64,000 nucleotides of DNA from Paralvinella palmiformis (GCA_025642065.1 JAODUP010000320.1:439001-503000), one strand, 5' to 3'. Numbered from the stretch's first letter, positions 46,639 through 58,678 are shown. Notes: generated by a model from the sequence alone, not told the origin. Numbers and translations are program-made.

Positions 46639-47484
46639 AATGAGAGTGAAATGTGTTTTAACAACTAATTAAGTTAATTTATCATGATTATAATGGACAA
46701 GAGGAGCCTAAATCCTATAGTAATTAGTATATAGTGGGGTCTACTCAATACAGTTAATTCATTATCATTATAACAAATGATAAGCATGAAAACAATTACA
46801 AATAATCTTAAATTTGCTTACAATGCGACTATCACGGTGATTGTTACAGCCTTAGGCTTAGTCTTAGACGGTTGGTCTATACTAATACTGTAGCTAATTT
46901 TCACAAGTTATACATCAATACAAATATTATTAGTGACAGTATACTCGGTCTAGCCACTCTTGTCTCTTAATACCGCAGTCTAGGTTTAGAGAGTCTACTC
47001 AACTAGTCTACTGTCTAGACTAGACTAGTAGATACTAAGATAGATCTAGTCTCTAGACTAATATTAATAACCAGATATTGAGATATTCTCTTCATGAAAT
47101 AAATCGACGAAGGTCTCGCGTTTACTGACGCGATAATGTGTTCTCAGTGCACTCACTAATCTAGTTTCTTATATCTAAACTGACTTAAATAATATCCGTG
47201 AATAGAAATTAGTCATATCAGTGACAACGTTATAATGACATGCCGCACACACATGAGTAACTACATCGTAAATAAATGGGTTACATCTAGTGAGACTTGG
47301 CGAGAGTTTGCGTGATCATTTTATTCGGTTTATTATCGCCCACTGCTAACCATCCAGATCTGTCAAATTTATTATCACTACCAGGGTGTTACATTAGGTT
47401 AGAAGTACATGGTTAGAGTGTACTATACAATAGATCTATTGGGACAATTAATGTTGGCATTTATATGTAATGCCATTTTATCAC
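46424..47484. other. Upstream region of GGPS1
   Basis: Contains (CA)/(TA) tracts and (GA)n at 46550-46640, and a palindrome-rich CTAGACTAG cluster at 46990-47070. A possible acceptor (TTTTATAG at about 46449) lies just before the start codon, which would fit a separate 5' UTR exon. No core promoter could be identified. Confidence 0.35.
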
Positions 47485-47865
47485 GGGTGTCCAGTCGATT
47501 CGCCCCACGGGACATTCGCCTCAAGTCTATTCGCCCCGGTGTCGGTTGAATCCCCCCGCTCCAAGTTTGGTTCATTCGCCCCGGTCTTAGTGCATTCGCC
47601 CCGCCAGAAATATGCTGTGAAGCCGTGAACGTAATAGCCTAAATAGTCCAAAATAAACGTTTGCACTAAATTGTGTTCTGTTGTATTTCATTAGATATTA
47701 ATGTAAATGTTTTGATAAATACATGCATGATGTGAAGGAATATAAGCTTTTCGTGATATGCTACAATAATACGTCCCGCTCCAAGTTTGGTTCATTCGCC
47801 CCGGTCTTGAGGCATTCCCCAAAATAAACGTTTGCACTAAATTGTGTTCTGTTGTATTTCATTGG
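47485..47865. repeat. ATTCGCCCCGG module repeat with internal direct duplication
   Basis: Six or more ATTCGCCCC phrases lie in 47495-47605. A block (CCGCTCCAAGTTTGGTTCAT) recurs at 47557 and 47777. A 45-bp block starting CCAAAATAAACGTTTGC recurs at 47648 and 47819. The second pair is fused through a deletion. Confidence 0.7.
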
Positions 47866-48417
47866 TGTGATTTTTTTTTTGCAATTGGCCCCATTCCTCT
47901 CCCAATAATATTATTATATAAGTCGTTCATGGAGCAAATATGTGAGAATAAAAAGCGTATATTGCAATTGAATCTTGTTGCAGTATTTGGTACTATATAA
48001 AACAATGTTTAACTGCTTCACTTCGTTTATTCCAAACTTCAGACTTACATATTCTTGCGAGAACCAGTTTGCGGATGGGACACGTTCAGTACATGGAATG
48101 TCGTACAAAGCAGGGGTGTGTCCATTAACAGTAATAACAGTAGCATATTACCACAAATCTCACACCAAGAAATCTTCAAACGCTACACAAAAGTGGCCAT
48201 ACAACAGAAACATTTACAACATTAATTATAAAATATTGAAACGACCCAGACCAACACTCATTAAATGCATCAATAAATTTTATTTATGCAAAACTCAGAG
48301 CATGGGCAGCAATAGGTTTATCCAGGTACTCTTAACCCACTTTAACAAAATAGTTTTGATAAACCTACCAGACCTATCAGAATTATAATGTGGAAGTGGG
48401 TTAGGAGTACGTGGTCG

Positions 48418-49075
48418 AATCTAGGACGTTTTGGCCTAGGACGTATTGGCCAACTATTTGTTCAAAGTAGGACATTTTGGCCAATGTATCAAATAAAACT
48501 TTAACTGGATGTCTGACTGTTTTATTGACAGTTATTGATATTTCTTAACTAAGAATGGACGGATATGAGGAGATTAGGGTAGCTTAATTCAGATAAACAA
48601 TGAAAGCGAATGAACTGCAATTTATCAGCTACAGGATGCATGTTATAATCGTGTATGACCTAGGATGAACAAATAACATGTGATGCTTGGAACAACAGAT
48701 TCCACACCCTTGTTAGCCAGGATCATCCCTGATAGACACCCTGCAAGCAGAGTGTGCCCAGGTCACTGGAGTTGTTCTCATTCAAGATCACTGCGATACT
48801 AGACCGAAGAAAAAACAAGAAAGATATACCCAGAATTCCCCCCCAAAAAGGACTTCGTAACTTCTAAATATTAATGCCAATAACCGAAAATAGTTTTAAA
48901 TAGTCATTCTTAGCTAAGAACTATAAATAACTGTAAATAAGCTAGTCCGAAATCCAATTATTTTTTTATTTCATACATTGGCCAAAACGTCCTACCTGAA
49001 AAAATAGTTGGCCAAAACGTCCTACCTGAAAAAATAGTTGGCCAAAATGTCCTAGGCAAAAACGTCCCGGTCAAA
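48418..49075. mobile_element. Fold-back element with TAGGACGTTTTGGCCAA modules
   Basis: Left arm (48420-48490) contains three versions of GGACGTTTTGGCC separated by AACTATTTGTTCA-type spacers. The right arm (48965-49075) is its inverted copy with one additional 29-bp module. The middle is AT-rich and non-coding. Boundaries are approximate. Confidence 0.75.
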
Positions 49076-49489
49076 ACCTCCGTTGGCCAAAACGGCCGCC
49101 AACCTAAACGGCTATATGGGTGCCCCCATATCATTGTGCAGTTAGCCACAAATATTGACTTAGATTGGGAATCTGTAGGCTAATCAAGGAACTATCTTAT
49201 CTACAGTAATACTGTCGCGAGTACTTGCATGGCTACTTGGTTAATTATATATAACCAAATTGTTTCTTTTCACGATTGGGAATCGAACATACGATTGGAT
49301 GACAACTCCATCCACAGGTGTACTGTAAATGAAGTATTACGTGATCGAATTACTTGACATTCAGAGAACCTTATGCTACAATTAGTATTTTATATTTTGA
49401 TACCTTGATACCAGATCTATGGAGTAGTGATGACACCACCTGTTAAAAACTCCGGTAAAGTATTTTTTTTTCTATTCCAGATATTTCTT

Positions 49490-49965
49490 ATTTCATGGAT
49501 CACGGCAGATTGTAAAGCTCTCTAATCCAATGTCTTTTTTTCTTTCTAATCGGGACTTGAATGTATTTAATGTGGGACTGTCTACTACGTGTGCTGGTAT
49601 GAATAAAACTTGTCTCAAACTTAATCTTTAGCGGCGCTTCACAAGCTTGAGGCTATGCCCTCTGGTTTTGATATGTCAGCCAGCGAGAAGATTTGGTTAG
49701 ATTCCAGCCTGTCTATAGCCTTCAGGATCTTAAACACCTGAAGCATATCGCCTCGTCTCCTACGGTAGCACAAAGATGGGAATCTCAAGGCTTCAAACTA
49801 ATCTCTATATGGGAGACTTCTTAAGTTCGGTATCAGCTTTGTGGCTCTCCTCTAGATTTTTTCGACCTACAGCTTGTCAAGTCGGAACCTTGGGCACCAG
49901 ATCACATTTCCATATTCCAAATGAGGGCGTACCATAGTGGTGGATAGCATGGGGAGTCAATATTA
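49490..49965 (-). mobile_element. LINE 3' coding fragment
   Basis: On the minus strand the frame contains LRLPSLCYRRRRGDMLQVFKI and then a run toward an F-N-S-R-L-type C-terminus, broken by stops. The Y-R-R-x-R-G-D-M block is the common thumb/C-terminal signature of CR1/Jockey-like RTs. Confidence 0.7.
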
Positions 49966-50177
49966 TTCCATTCTTCAACTACATGTATACAGTTTAATTG
50001 ATAGTGGGTAGTATGTATAGTGTTTATTTTATATTTAGTTTTTATTAAACATGCAGCCTAAAATTATGAACATTTATATAATAAATGTTTGAATGGAAGA
50101 GAATCTCAATTCGAGCATATTTCAAGATAACAGTGAAATCGGTTTATTTATATATTAAAATTTTCAAAACTATGATG

Positions 50178-50309
50178 CAGGGATAATATGCCCAGTATAC
50201 GGAAAAATCCGTGTTATACGTATTTTTTACACTTTTTCCAATCTACGGACAAACTAATACATGTTGGCCGATTCTACAGATTGTTATAAATATTGATGGT
50301 GTTGTTGTT
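50178..50309. mobile_element. Left part of a second copy of the same MITE, cut by the LINE
   Basis: CAGGGATAAT followed by CGGAAAAATCCGTGTTATAC aligns with the left third of 22601-23041. The match ends at 50309 where the LINE begins. Confidence 0.75.
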
Positions 50310-50631
50310 ATGGCCTAGCGAGTGGACGTGTTTGGTTTGAGCTCCTGAAAATTAGTATGAATTAAGTGGATATAGTTATGTGATTGCCTCAGAAATTCGC
50401 TGAGTGGACAGCCATGATATGTAGACTGGTTTAGTTATATTTTGGATATATATTTCGGGTGTTGTGCATTTAGTATTTAACTTTTGCGTTGCATATTTAT
50501 CACTGCTAACTTTTGATATTATATGTGGAATCAATAGCTATTGTTGGGCGCTCAGTGTTTCGATGTTTGTTCAGTGGACCGTAATTAACTGTGCTTATAA
50601 TTGGCAAGTGCTCAATTGTGTTAGAAACAAA

Positions 50632-51727
50632 ATGCCACCCAAGACCAGAGCTACACCGACATCTCAAATTGAAATTCCCGAGGGAGTTCCTCTTGGGTTG
50701 TGGGATATGCTACTATCAAGTACAAGCTAACACATCGGCCACTACTCAACGAGTTGATATCCTGGAGAAAAAGATTGACAATCTGGATCAGCTGGATACT
50801 GAAGACAGGTTAAATGCTTAAATAAGACTTTAGCTATACTTAGCGCCAAGCTCGAGAGATGTGAAACGAAACTCAGTCATGTGCATGTGGAATTGGATGA
50901 CACGAGGGCTCACTCGATGAGACACAATCTTATTTTCACATTTTACCCGGACAATGTTCAGTATAAAGAGTCCAGTGGTGAGAACTGTGTGGCTCTAACT
51001 CGAACTTTCCTGGCATCGGTACTGGGCATTGATAATGCACAAGAGATGTATATCCCAGTAGCTCATCAGGCCTATTATAGCCAATTTCCCAATCGACAGG
51101 GAACAAGAAACCGCTATGAGGCGCACTAATCGTTTACGCTACACCCGCCATTTCATCACAAAGCAGCTGACCGCTAAACAACGTGAACGGAAGCAATTTG
51201 TCCTCCCTATGTATCGAGATCTGAAAGTGAATCCTGATAATCGAACCAAGCTAGTTGACGATGAGCTGTTTGTAAAAGGTAAGCTGCAAACGAAGTACGT
51301 TATGCCGAAACTCCCAACAGCACAGGGCACCGACACTTCCATTAAGCTTGTAACAGGTGACACAGTAACGGATTCGGGAAGTATCTTCCATGGGTATGCT
51401 GCCAGAGTCAAGTCGACGCAAGACGTCAGTAAAGTCCTTGATATGGCCAAACACAACCCAACACTGGCGGCAGCTGACCACCTGATATATGCCTTCAGGA
51501 TCGGAGATAGCGACGGTAACATCAAGACTGAAAATTTCCATTCTGATGGAGATTATGGTGTGGGGTTGAAGCTACTGGAACATATGCAGTCTGAACATAC
51601 TGTCAATAGGGTTTTCATTGTGGCTCGGGTTTGTACACCCGGTTACCGTCACATTGGTAATAGACGGATGCTATCATGCTATCAAGGTTTGTGAAAAGGC
51701 TCACTTGGCTATGTCTTCCGGTGAGTG
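50632..51727 (+). pseudogene. LINE ORF1 remnant: coiled coil, RRM-like region, IMPACT/UPF0029-like domain
   Basis: Starts MPPKTRATPTS. A heptad-rich stretch (LEKKIDNLDQL, then LAILSAKLERCETKL) is followed by RHNLIFTFYP and a later Lys/Arg-rich block (DRE, RHFITKQLTAKQRERKQF). This is the layout of L1-type ORF1 proteins: coiled coil, RRM, C-terminal basic domain. The last 110 residues differ from that pattern. GSIFHGY, AAADHLIYAFRI, SDGDYGVGLKLLEHM, VFIVARVC and YRHIGNRR follow the order of conserved blocks in the IMPACT/YigZ (UPF0029) family. The frame is broken near 50725, 50820, 51110 and 51660. Domain assignment is by eye. Confidence 0.7.
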
Positions 51728-52984
51728 ACTGATTATAACTACTGATCGTACTTCGTGAAATATTTGTGATACGATGTAGAGCTTCCCTGAAACGGTCAAT
51801 AACACAATTATAAACACTATATGATATACAAATAATAATATTTTATTAGCTACAAATATGCTAATTGTTTGTTTTAATATATTCAATGTTAAACTGACGT
51901 TTCCACTGGCTTCTACACGTTTTAGGAATGTATTGGTTGTTGATAATTTGCTTTTCATATTCAAATCAATTATGTTTGGTCATGAGCAGTGTCATTTTGG
52001 CATTTTCCACTGAATAAGTATGTTTTGCAAACTTTTATTAAATATAATTTACAACTGCACAGTATACTAGACTAATACCATACACGAGGTTCAGTGCGAT
52101 AATTTTAACGGCTGTATACAGGCGTGTGTGCTGACGTATGGGCCCTATATAAACAAAATTAATTTGGTCTCTCGGTTAGTTAATCTTATTTTTTCAAGAC
52201 TAAATTAATAAATATAACTGGCACACGTGCATGTTTACAGTCGTCCACGAGATTGCACAACGACATCATAATCAAGCTTAGTTTTTAGAAGAAACATTAT
52301 TATGGTTTTCCTGTCACCTGAGCTCTATCTCAATTCGCTGCATTGTACAATGCCAAATGCTGGGAATATTTCACAAAAGTCGGACAATGAACCTGAAACA
52401 AAGTATGTTTTCTTTCTTTATTCACTCAATCTCCTTCACTAACATAATCTCACTTTATAATAAAACAAACATTGTATTGCATATTTATATAATATTTTAC
52501 TATACAAAATCACTCTGTATCTGTATGACATTGTTATTTTGTTTTGTCATTCACCATGCGTATTAGAAGAGGGGTTGTTTGGGGGGGGGGATCCAGTGAC
52601 GGGCCACTCCGACGAGGCGAAGTATGTACATACACATTTTTGTATGAGGGTGAACTGTTTTGTTATTGTTGTTGAAACGCAAAGGAGAGTTTGGGTTTTG
52701 TTTACTACTAATGTGCTCTGCTGTGCTGGTGATGATATAACATATACCGTTTACGGCGTGGAATTTACCGGAATATGGCATGAGCTCAGCTGACAGGTTA
52801 ATAAGATTAATATGACTTGGTATTTCGGGCTTTCATTTCACTGTATATTGATGTAAATAGGATAATAATTCTTATGTATTCAGGAGTTCAATCTTTGCAC
52901 GCTCTTATATATGTGCTATAGCAATAATTCGCTATTTTAGTTTTTTTCTACATAAGCATTTAATTTTTGTTTATATTTGGGGAT
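51728..52984. other. LINE inter-ORF region, non-coding
   Basis: About 1.25 kb between the ORF1 and ORF2 remnants, much longer than usual for LINEs. AT-rich with a G-run at 52581-52591. It may contain another insertion, but no ends were found. Confidence 0.4.
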
Positions 52985-54470
52985 TCATAGTCTCTGGGTA
53001 AATCATGGTTGACATGCTTAAAGATAATAAATATGATGAACGTATTGAAGAAAAACAAAGGCTATTTAACAAGGAATGAGATTACTATGAAATTGAGGAT
53101 CTTGAACATGTCTCAATTAGTGGAAAACACGAATACAATATCATTAATATAAATATTCAAGGTATTCCTTTGACAATTTGAAAATGGTGCTTCATAGAAT
53201 TGAAATGTATGGGATTTTTTTATATTTTATCCTATTGTGTGAAACGTTTTTAACTGACAAAAATGTACACATGTATAATATCTCCGGCTACAATTTTATT
53301 TATCGAAACAGGACCAATTCTAATAGGGGTGGTGTAACGATGTACATCAAAGATGGTTTTGAGTATTGTGAGAGGCCTGATATTTGCATCAATGTAGATG
53401 GAGAGTTTGAAAGTTTATTTATAGAAATCAAGTCAGTTGAACATAAAATAATTCTGGGAGAAATTTACAGAATACCTGATACAAACGAGAAGACATCCAT
53501 TGCGCGTTTAATAATATATTAGAAAAGCTTAATACTGAGAAGTGTGACCAAATCCTGGCAACTGACCAAAATTTTGATTAATAAGCATAAAAATACCTCT
53601 GATTTATTTGACATATTCTATTCCCGAAACTTTATTCCAACGATTACTAAGCCAACGAGAATAACACATAGTTCAGCAACTATAATTGATAATATATATG
53701 TTAAAGGTAATAATAATTGTAAAATGATTTCAGGAATATTGACTTGTAATATTTCAGACCATCTACCGATTTTCACATTTACAACTAGGAAGAGAAAACA
53801 TCAAGCTAGAGCACCGTTACAATTTAAATGTAGATCTATGTCGGAAACTAATATTAACAATATAGTTACTTCTTTAACAAATAGTAATTGGGCTGTTCTT
53901 GATAATATGACATCCGAAGAGGGGTACAACTATTTTATTTATATTTTATCTCAAGTGATTGACAAATTTGCACATGAAAAAGAAGTGATTATTCATCAAA
54001 AACACATAATTCGAGAACAAACAAAGGATAAACTGCACAGAAAGTATATTCCTAATGACAAATCGGAAGTAACACATGCAAAGTTCATCAAATACAGAAA
54101 TCAATTCCATAAAATTAAACGAATAGCAAAAGAAACCTATTATAGAACCTTGCTAGAACGATACAAAAATGGCATACGTAAAACGGGGGGAGTAGTTAAT
54201 ATTCTAATTGGGAGAACGAGGAATAAAAGTACAATAGCTGATAAATTAATTATTGATGATAATGATGTAAATGATCCTGATGTTATATCAAATAGTTTCT
54301 GTAAATATTTTACTGAAATCGGCAAACAATTAGCGGATAAAATCCCAAAAGGCAACTAAATCATTTAAAGAATATATGATAACTAATCCAAATGCCAATT
54401 CTTTATATTTAGTACCCACGAGTTCCGATGAGGTTTTACAGATGATAAATTCGTTGAAAAGCAAATAAAA
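52985..54470 (+). pseudogene. LINE ORF2 N-terminal part: APE endonuclease remnant
   Basis: Endonuclease blocks appear in order: NININIQG (N-terminal N-I-R block), CETFLTD (catalytic Glu), RGGVTMYIK, EIYRIPDTN and NISDHLPIF (S-D-H motif). A long linker follows that leads into the RT. Stops occur near 53071 and 53179, and the frame changes near 53520 and 54357-54470. Not functional. Confidence 0.85.
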
Positions 54471-54499
54471 AGTATTGGCCATGATGTATTGGTACACGT

Positions 54500-55983
54500 T
54501 TGCTGAAACAAATACAATTTGCAATTTCTACTCCGTTGACTGTGATATTAAATAAAACTTTAGAAAATGGCGAAGTTCCAGCACCTCTCAAGCTAGCCAA
54601 GGTAGTACCTATTTATAAGGCTAAAGAGAGCTATATCTTTAATAATTATAGGCCGGTATCACTACTGCCATGTATTTCAAAATTTTTAGAGAAGTTAATT
54701 CACAAGAGACAGTATAATTTCCTTATAAAATATAACATACTGTACAAGAGTCAATATGGATTTCGTCCGAAACACAGCACAATAAATGCGGTAACGGAAC
54801 TTTGTTACAATATTGTTAATTCTTTTGAAAATAATCAATGTACTCTAGCAGTATTTTTGGACCTCTCCAAGGCCTTTGACACAATTAATCACCAAACACT
54901 ATTGAACAAACTTGCACATTATGGTGTGAGAGGAGTGGCCTTGGAGTGGTTCAGCAATTATTTGAAAAATCGTAAGCAATACGTTGAATATAAAAATTGT
55001 AGATCCCAAACCCAGGAAATTGTTTGTGGAGTCCCACAGGGATCAGTTCTTGGTCCATTACTGTTCATAATATATACAAATGATTTACCCATGTCGATAA
55101 AGAGTAGCAAAACTATTCTATTTGCTGATGTCACCACAGTATTTTGTTCCTCTAACAATCTTGCGTACCCGTATGCCACTTTAAATAATGATTTGAATAT
55201 ATTAGCAGACTGGTTTAGAGCAAATAAGCTATCTCTAAATACCACAAAAACTAACTATATACTATTCAGCAAGCATAACACGACGATTGACACCGGAATT
55301 CATAAATTATATCTAAATGGGGACAACATTAACAAACTAGATTCAACCAAATTCTTAGTATTAATAATAGATCAGCGCCTAGAGTGGGATGAACATTTAA
55401 AAATGTGCAGTAGTAAAATGGCTAGTGGAATTTATGCCATAAATTCAGTAAAATATATTTTGCCGACCACAATTATCAAAACCATGTACTACAGCATGGT
55501 ACAACCTTACTTACCATGTACTACAGCATGGTACACCCTTACTTAACGTATGGATTACTTCTATGGGGATCCACTTATAAACGCCATATCAACAAAATCG
55601 AAATCGTGCAAAAGCGTGCTATTAGGACTGTGGCTAAGGCCAAATATAATGAACAAACACCACAGTTGTTTATTTCGTTGAGTATATTAAAATTGAAAGA
55701 TCTAATCAATTTGCAAATGGCTGTATTTATGTATGAATATAATATGGATATTTTGTCATTGTCTTTGAGGCAATGCTTTACACGAAATGATGAGTTTCAT
55801 CACCAAAACACCAGACATAGTAGAGATCCTCATATTGTTTCACGTAGATCGTGCTTCATGTCTAATTGTTTTATTTGTCAAGCGCCAAAATTATGGAGCA
55901 ATCTTCCAAATCAACTGAAGGAAGCTAATTCGTCAAAAGCATTTAAGAACCAAGTAAAGCGTCATTACAAAACTACATCTTGA
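54500..55983 (+). pseudogene. LINE ORF2 C-terminal part: reverse transcriptase remnant
   Basis: RT motifs: NYRPVSLLP, YGFRPKHST, FLDLSKAFDTINH, GVPQGSVLGPLLF, then LFADVTTVF where the catalytic box should read A-D-D. Next are ANKLSLNTTKT and the thumb/C-terminal region with INKIEIVQKRAIR and LWSNLP. A 32-bp tandem duplication at 55483-55546 shifts the frame. The protein ends KTTS, TGA at about 55983. Confidence 0.9.
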
Positions 55984-56333
55984 ACGTCGTCTAAAACAGG
56001 ATTTTCCAGGGTGGGTAGTTTATTGGGGAGGGGGGGGGGGGGATTAATTTATATCCAAATGTGTTTTATGTTAATTAAATTATAAGTAAAATGCACATTT
56101 TGCTTGGCTGAAATATTATAAATGTATGCACTTATATATGGTCTATCGGGCCTCCCAGTCTTATAAATGAAATGTATTATAGACACTTATTGTATGAATA
56201 CTTTCTGTCTGAGAGGACACAGAAATATATTTCTTAGGTATGACCATGAGATGTTTCGAAATGCACATCATTTTATCTTGTGTAAAAATAATTGTATAAT
56301 TGTATATTTGTTAACTGTATCATCTCGAAATAA

Positions 56334-56386
<53 letters not shown>

Positions 56387-56387
56387 A

Positions 56388-56645
56388 TGTTAAACTTAAT
56401 ATATCAGCAAACTGCGTCACTTTAGCTGTATAACGCAACGAATAGGCGCAAATGGGTTTTAGACGCAAATGGTTACATGGGCAGAATATATATATTGGAG
56501 CCAGATCTTTTGTGACGTCATTAATTACTGTAATGTCATTGTCTCGATCTGCGCGATTTGTTTGTATTTTATTGACTTTTTTATAGTCATCGTGTTTCGT
56601 AAGCTTTACATCGTATTTTTTTAAATCTCAGGATGTTTATTAATT
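56388..56645. mobile_element. Right part of the interrupted MITE
   Basis: Starts ATGTTAAACTTAATAT right after the (CTAT)n tail and follows 22725-23020, including GCGTCACTTTAGCTGTATAA and TTTTGTGACGTCATTAATTA. The far right end is truncated or diverged. Confidence 0.75.
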
Positions 56646-57339
56646 AATTTCCCCTTGCTAAACTCCAAATAGTTAAAAGGATTTGGCATCGCCATATTCA
56701 GAAACCCAAGATTTCGGATAGATATATATGTAGTCAACGATCATAACATTGTGATATCGGGTTCCTGCTGGGTTAATTACTTTTTGACTTCTTTCCGAGT
56801 CTAGAACTTGAAGCTTTACGACAACGAAAATAATACTCATGCCAATACAATTTACTACAATTAATTAAGTTGTTAGTTTGCTGTTCCCTAAACGTCCCTT
56901 TATCCCGATTAGAGTAAATTGAACCAAACTCACAAACGTATATCCTGGTCAGCGAATATGTTTTTAAAGGAATCACGTACCTTATAAGCTTTTTACAATA
57001 ACCGTCTTGTGACTATGAATACTTTCCTACGGAGTAAGAATACATCACTTCAACGACATATAGTATACAGTATATGCACAGGAACTTCAAAGTGATAAGG
57101 GGAAAAAAGCGACAGCTATAGAGAACCTGTGAAATAAGACCAAACTCACTGTTTATGCCAAGAATGTGATAAGCTAAAGTTAGGCGAACCCTATCGCTAA
57201 AGCTTAAAACAACGGAACTTCCTCTTCGTATGGATAAACCTTCTACTCTTCTCAAGCACTCCTCTGGCTGAGAGAATACTCGTTGAAGAAACTATCACTG
57301 GCAATATCGTTGACATCTCCTGTTGTACCAATAACAAAA
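56646..57339. other. Spacer between the interrupted MITE and the fold-back element
   Basis: No gene or repeat recognised. Short ORFs only. Confidence 0.4.
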
Positions 57340-57656
57340 TGTTGACAAATGTTGACAAATGTCCACCGGACAAATGATCGCCAATAAAGTGGGAGATTTG
57401 ACAAATGCCCACCAAGAATAAAAGAAAAAAGAAATAGATGGAAAATAAAGAAATAAACAACAAAATCTAACGGTCGTGTATACGACATGAGCGAATCTCT
57501 GTCACATCAGAATATGTGGCCACTGGACCCTTGCAACTTTCGCTACGGGCCATAATAACACACCCATCTGATCCAGTCCTTCTTCGCGTACATATGACTT
57601 ATCACCACACAGTCTTTTGCCACCCTTCTGAGTTTTTATGACCTCCATCACAGCAA

Positions 57657-57699
<43 letters not shown>

Positions 57700-58060
57700 G
57701 TAAGCTTCAGATATGTTATGGAGAACTTTCTTATCTATTTTCCATGCTTTCTTTAGCACCCAAGCTCAGAGAACTCCGTTCATCTGGTGTTCACTTGTTG
57801 TCTGTTCCCAGGGTTAAAACTCATACTGGAACTCGTGCTTTTTCAGTTGTTGTCCCTACTCTTTGGAATTCGCTCTCTGAACATGTTATGGCATCAAATA
57901 GCATGGTTTCTTTCCGTCACCATTTAAAAACTCACCATTTCAGACTTCAGTTTCCTTGCCATTTGATCATTGTTGACGAACTTTGGATCGTATCCGGACG
58001 ATGAGTTTGCCCAGCCCCTATACTAATTGGACCACTGAGCTTGATTCTTTTCGATGATAC

Positions 58061-58138
<78 letters not shown>

Positions 58139-58678
58139 GCCAATAAAGAGATTCAGAAATTATATTATCAGAATGAAATTATGACATTACTGGAACCTTT
58201 TATATATTGTTGTGAATCATGATTGCAATGAGAAGCCCTGAATATTAAATGATTGCAATCATGGGTAGAATTTGTAAAAGACATTATAAAACATTGCAAC
58301 TGATGATACATGTATAAAGAAACCTAAAGATTACATGGCTTCAACAAAGGAATCAATTAATGTTCAAACATTGATCTTATAGTTCAAGTTCATTGCATTT
58401 GATTTACATGGCTTCTAAATTCTATAGAAAAGAAGTATTGCTTTGATTGATAATCAGTTGACAAAAATATTAGTGGTAGTATTGGGAATATAATATGTGG
58501 AAATATTGATATTATACTTTAATATTTTAAAGCCAAAAAATTACATGATATAAAATTGCATATTATAAAAGTTGTATTCTTGCTGGGCATTTAGCCACTC
58601 TCTCACTTCACTGGTGAACATTTGTCCAGCGAGCATTTGTCTGGCGAGCATTTGTCCGGTGGGCATTTGTCCGTGCAC
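57340..58678. mobile_element. Inverted GACAAATG module blocks flanking a LINE fragment
   Basis: Left block (57340-57415) repeats GACAAATG with CCACCGG and ATCGCC spacers. Right block (58610-58678) repeats CATTTGTC with CCGGTGGG and GGCGAGC spacers, its inverse. The pair resembles the ends of one fold-back element of about 1.3 kb that has taken in a LINE 3' end. Confidence 0.55.
57700..58140 (+). mobile_element. LINE 3' end with (TTA)n tail
   Basis: The frame up to 58004 shows LRELRSSGVHLL, PRVKTHTGTRAFSVVVPTLW and NSLSEHV. This is the conserved C-terminal G-x-R-A-F-x-x-x-P-x-L-W-N-S-L block of many LINEs. A short 3' UTR and a 75-bp (TTA)n tract complete a 5'-truncated copy. It lies inside the inverted blocks at 57340 and 58678. 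Confidence 0.75.

Larger units (their letters stand above)
50310..56386 (+). mobile_element. Nearly full-length broken APE-type LINE
   Basis: A non-LTR retrotransposon of about 6.1 kb with an ORF1 (50632-51727) and an ORF2 carrying endonuclease and reverse transcriptase (52985-55983). The 3' UTR contains a G-tract (56024-56041), and the element ends in a (CTAT)n tract (56335-56386). Ends were set by comparison: sequence left of 50310 and right of 56388 belongs to one MITE that is uninterrupted at 22601-23041. The element is dead, with several frameshifts, stops and a lost catalytic Asp. RT motifs place it in the CR1/Jockey-like group; there is no RNase H. The clade is not settled. Confidence 0.85.

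Noticed and set aside
47975..48388. 137-codon plus ORF
   Set aside because: No domain, no splice or promoter support, and it overlaps a decayed SINE A end (ACAAAAGTGGCCATACAAC). Treated as chance.
48958..49149. Protein with repeated GRTFWPTIF units
   Set aside because: Translation of the inverted TAGGACGTTTTGGCC modules of a fold-back element, not a gene.
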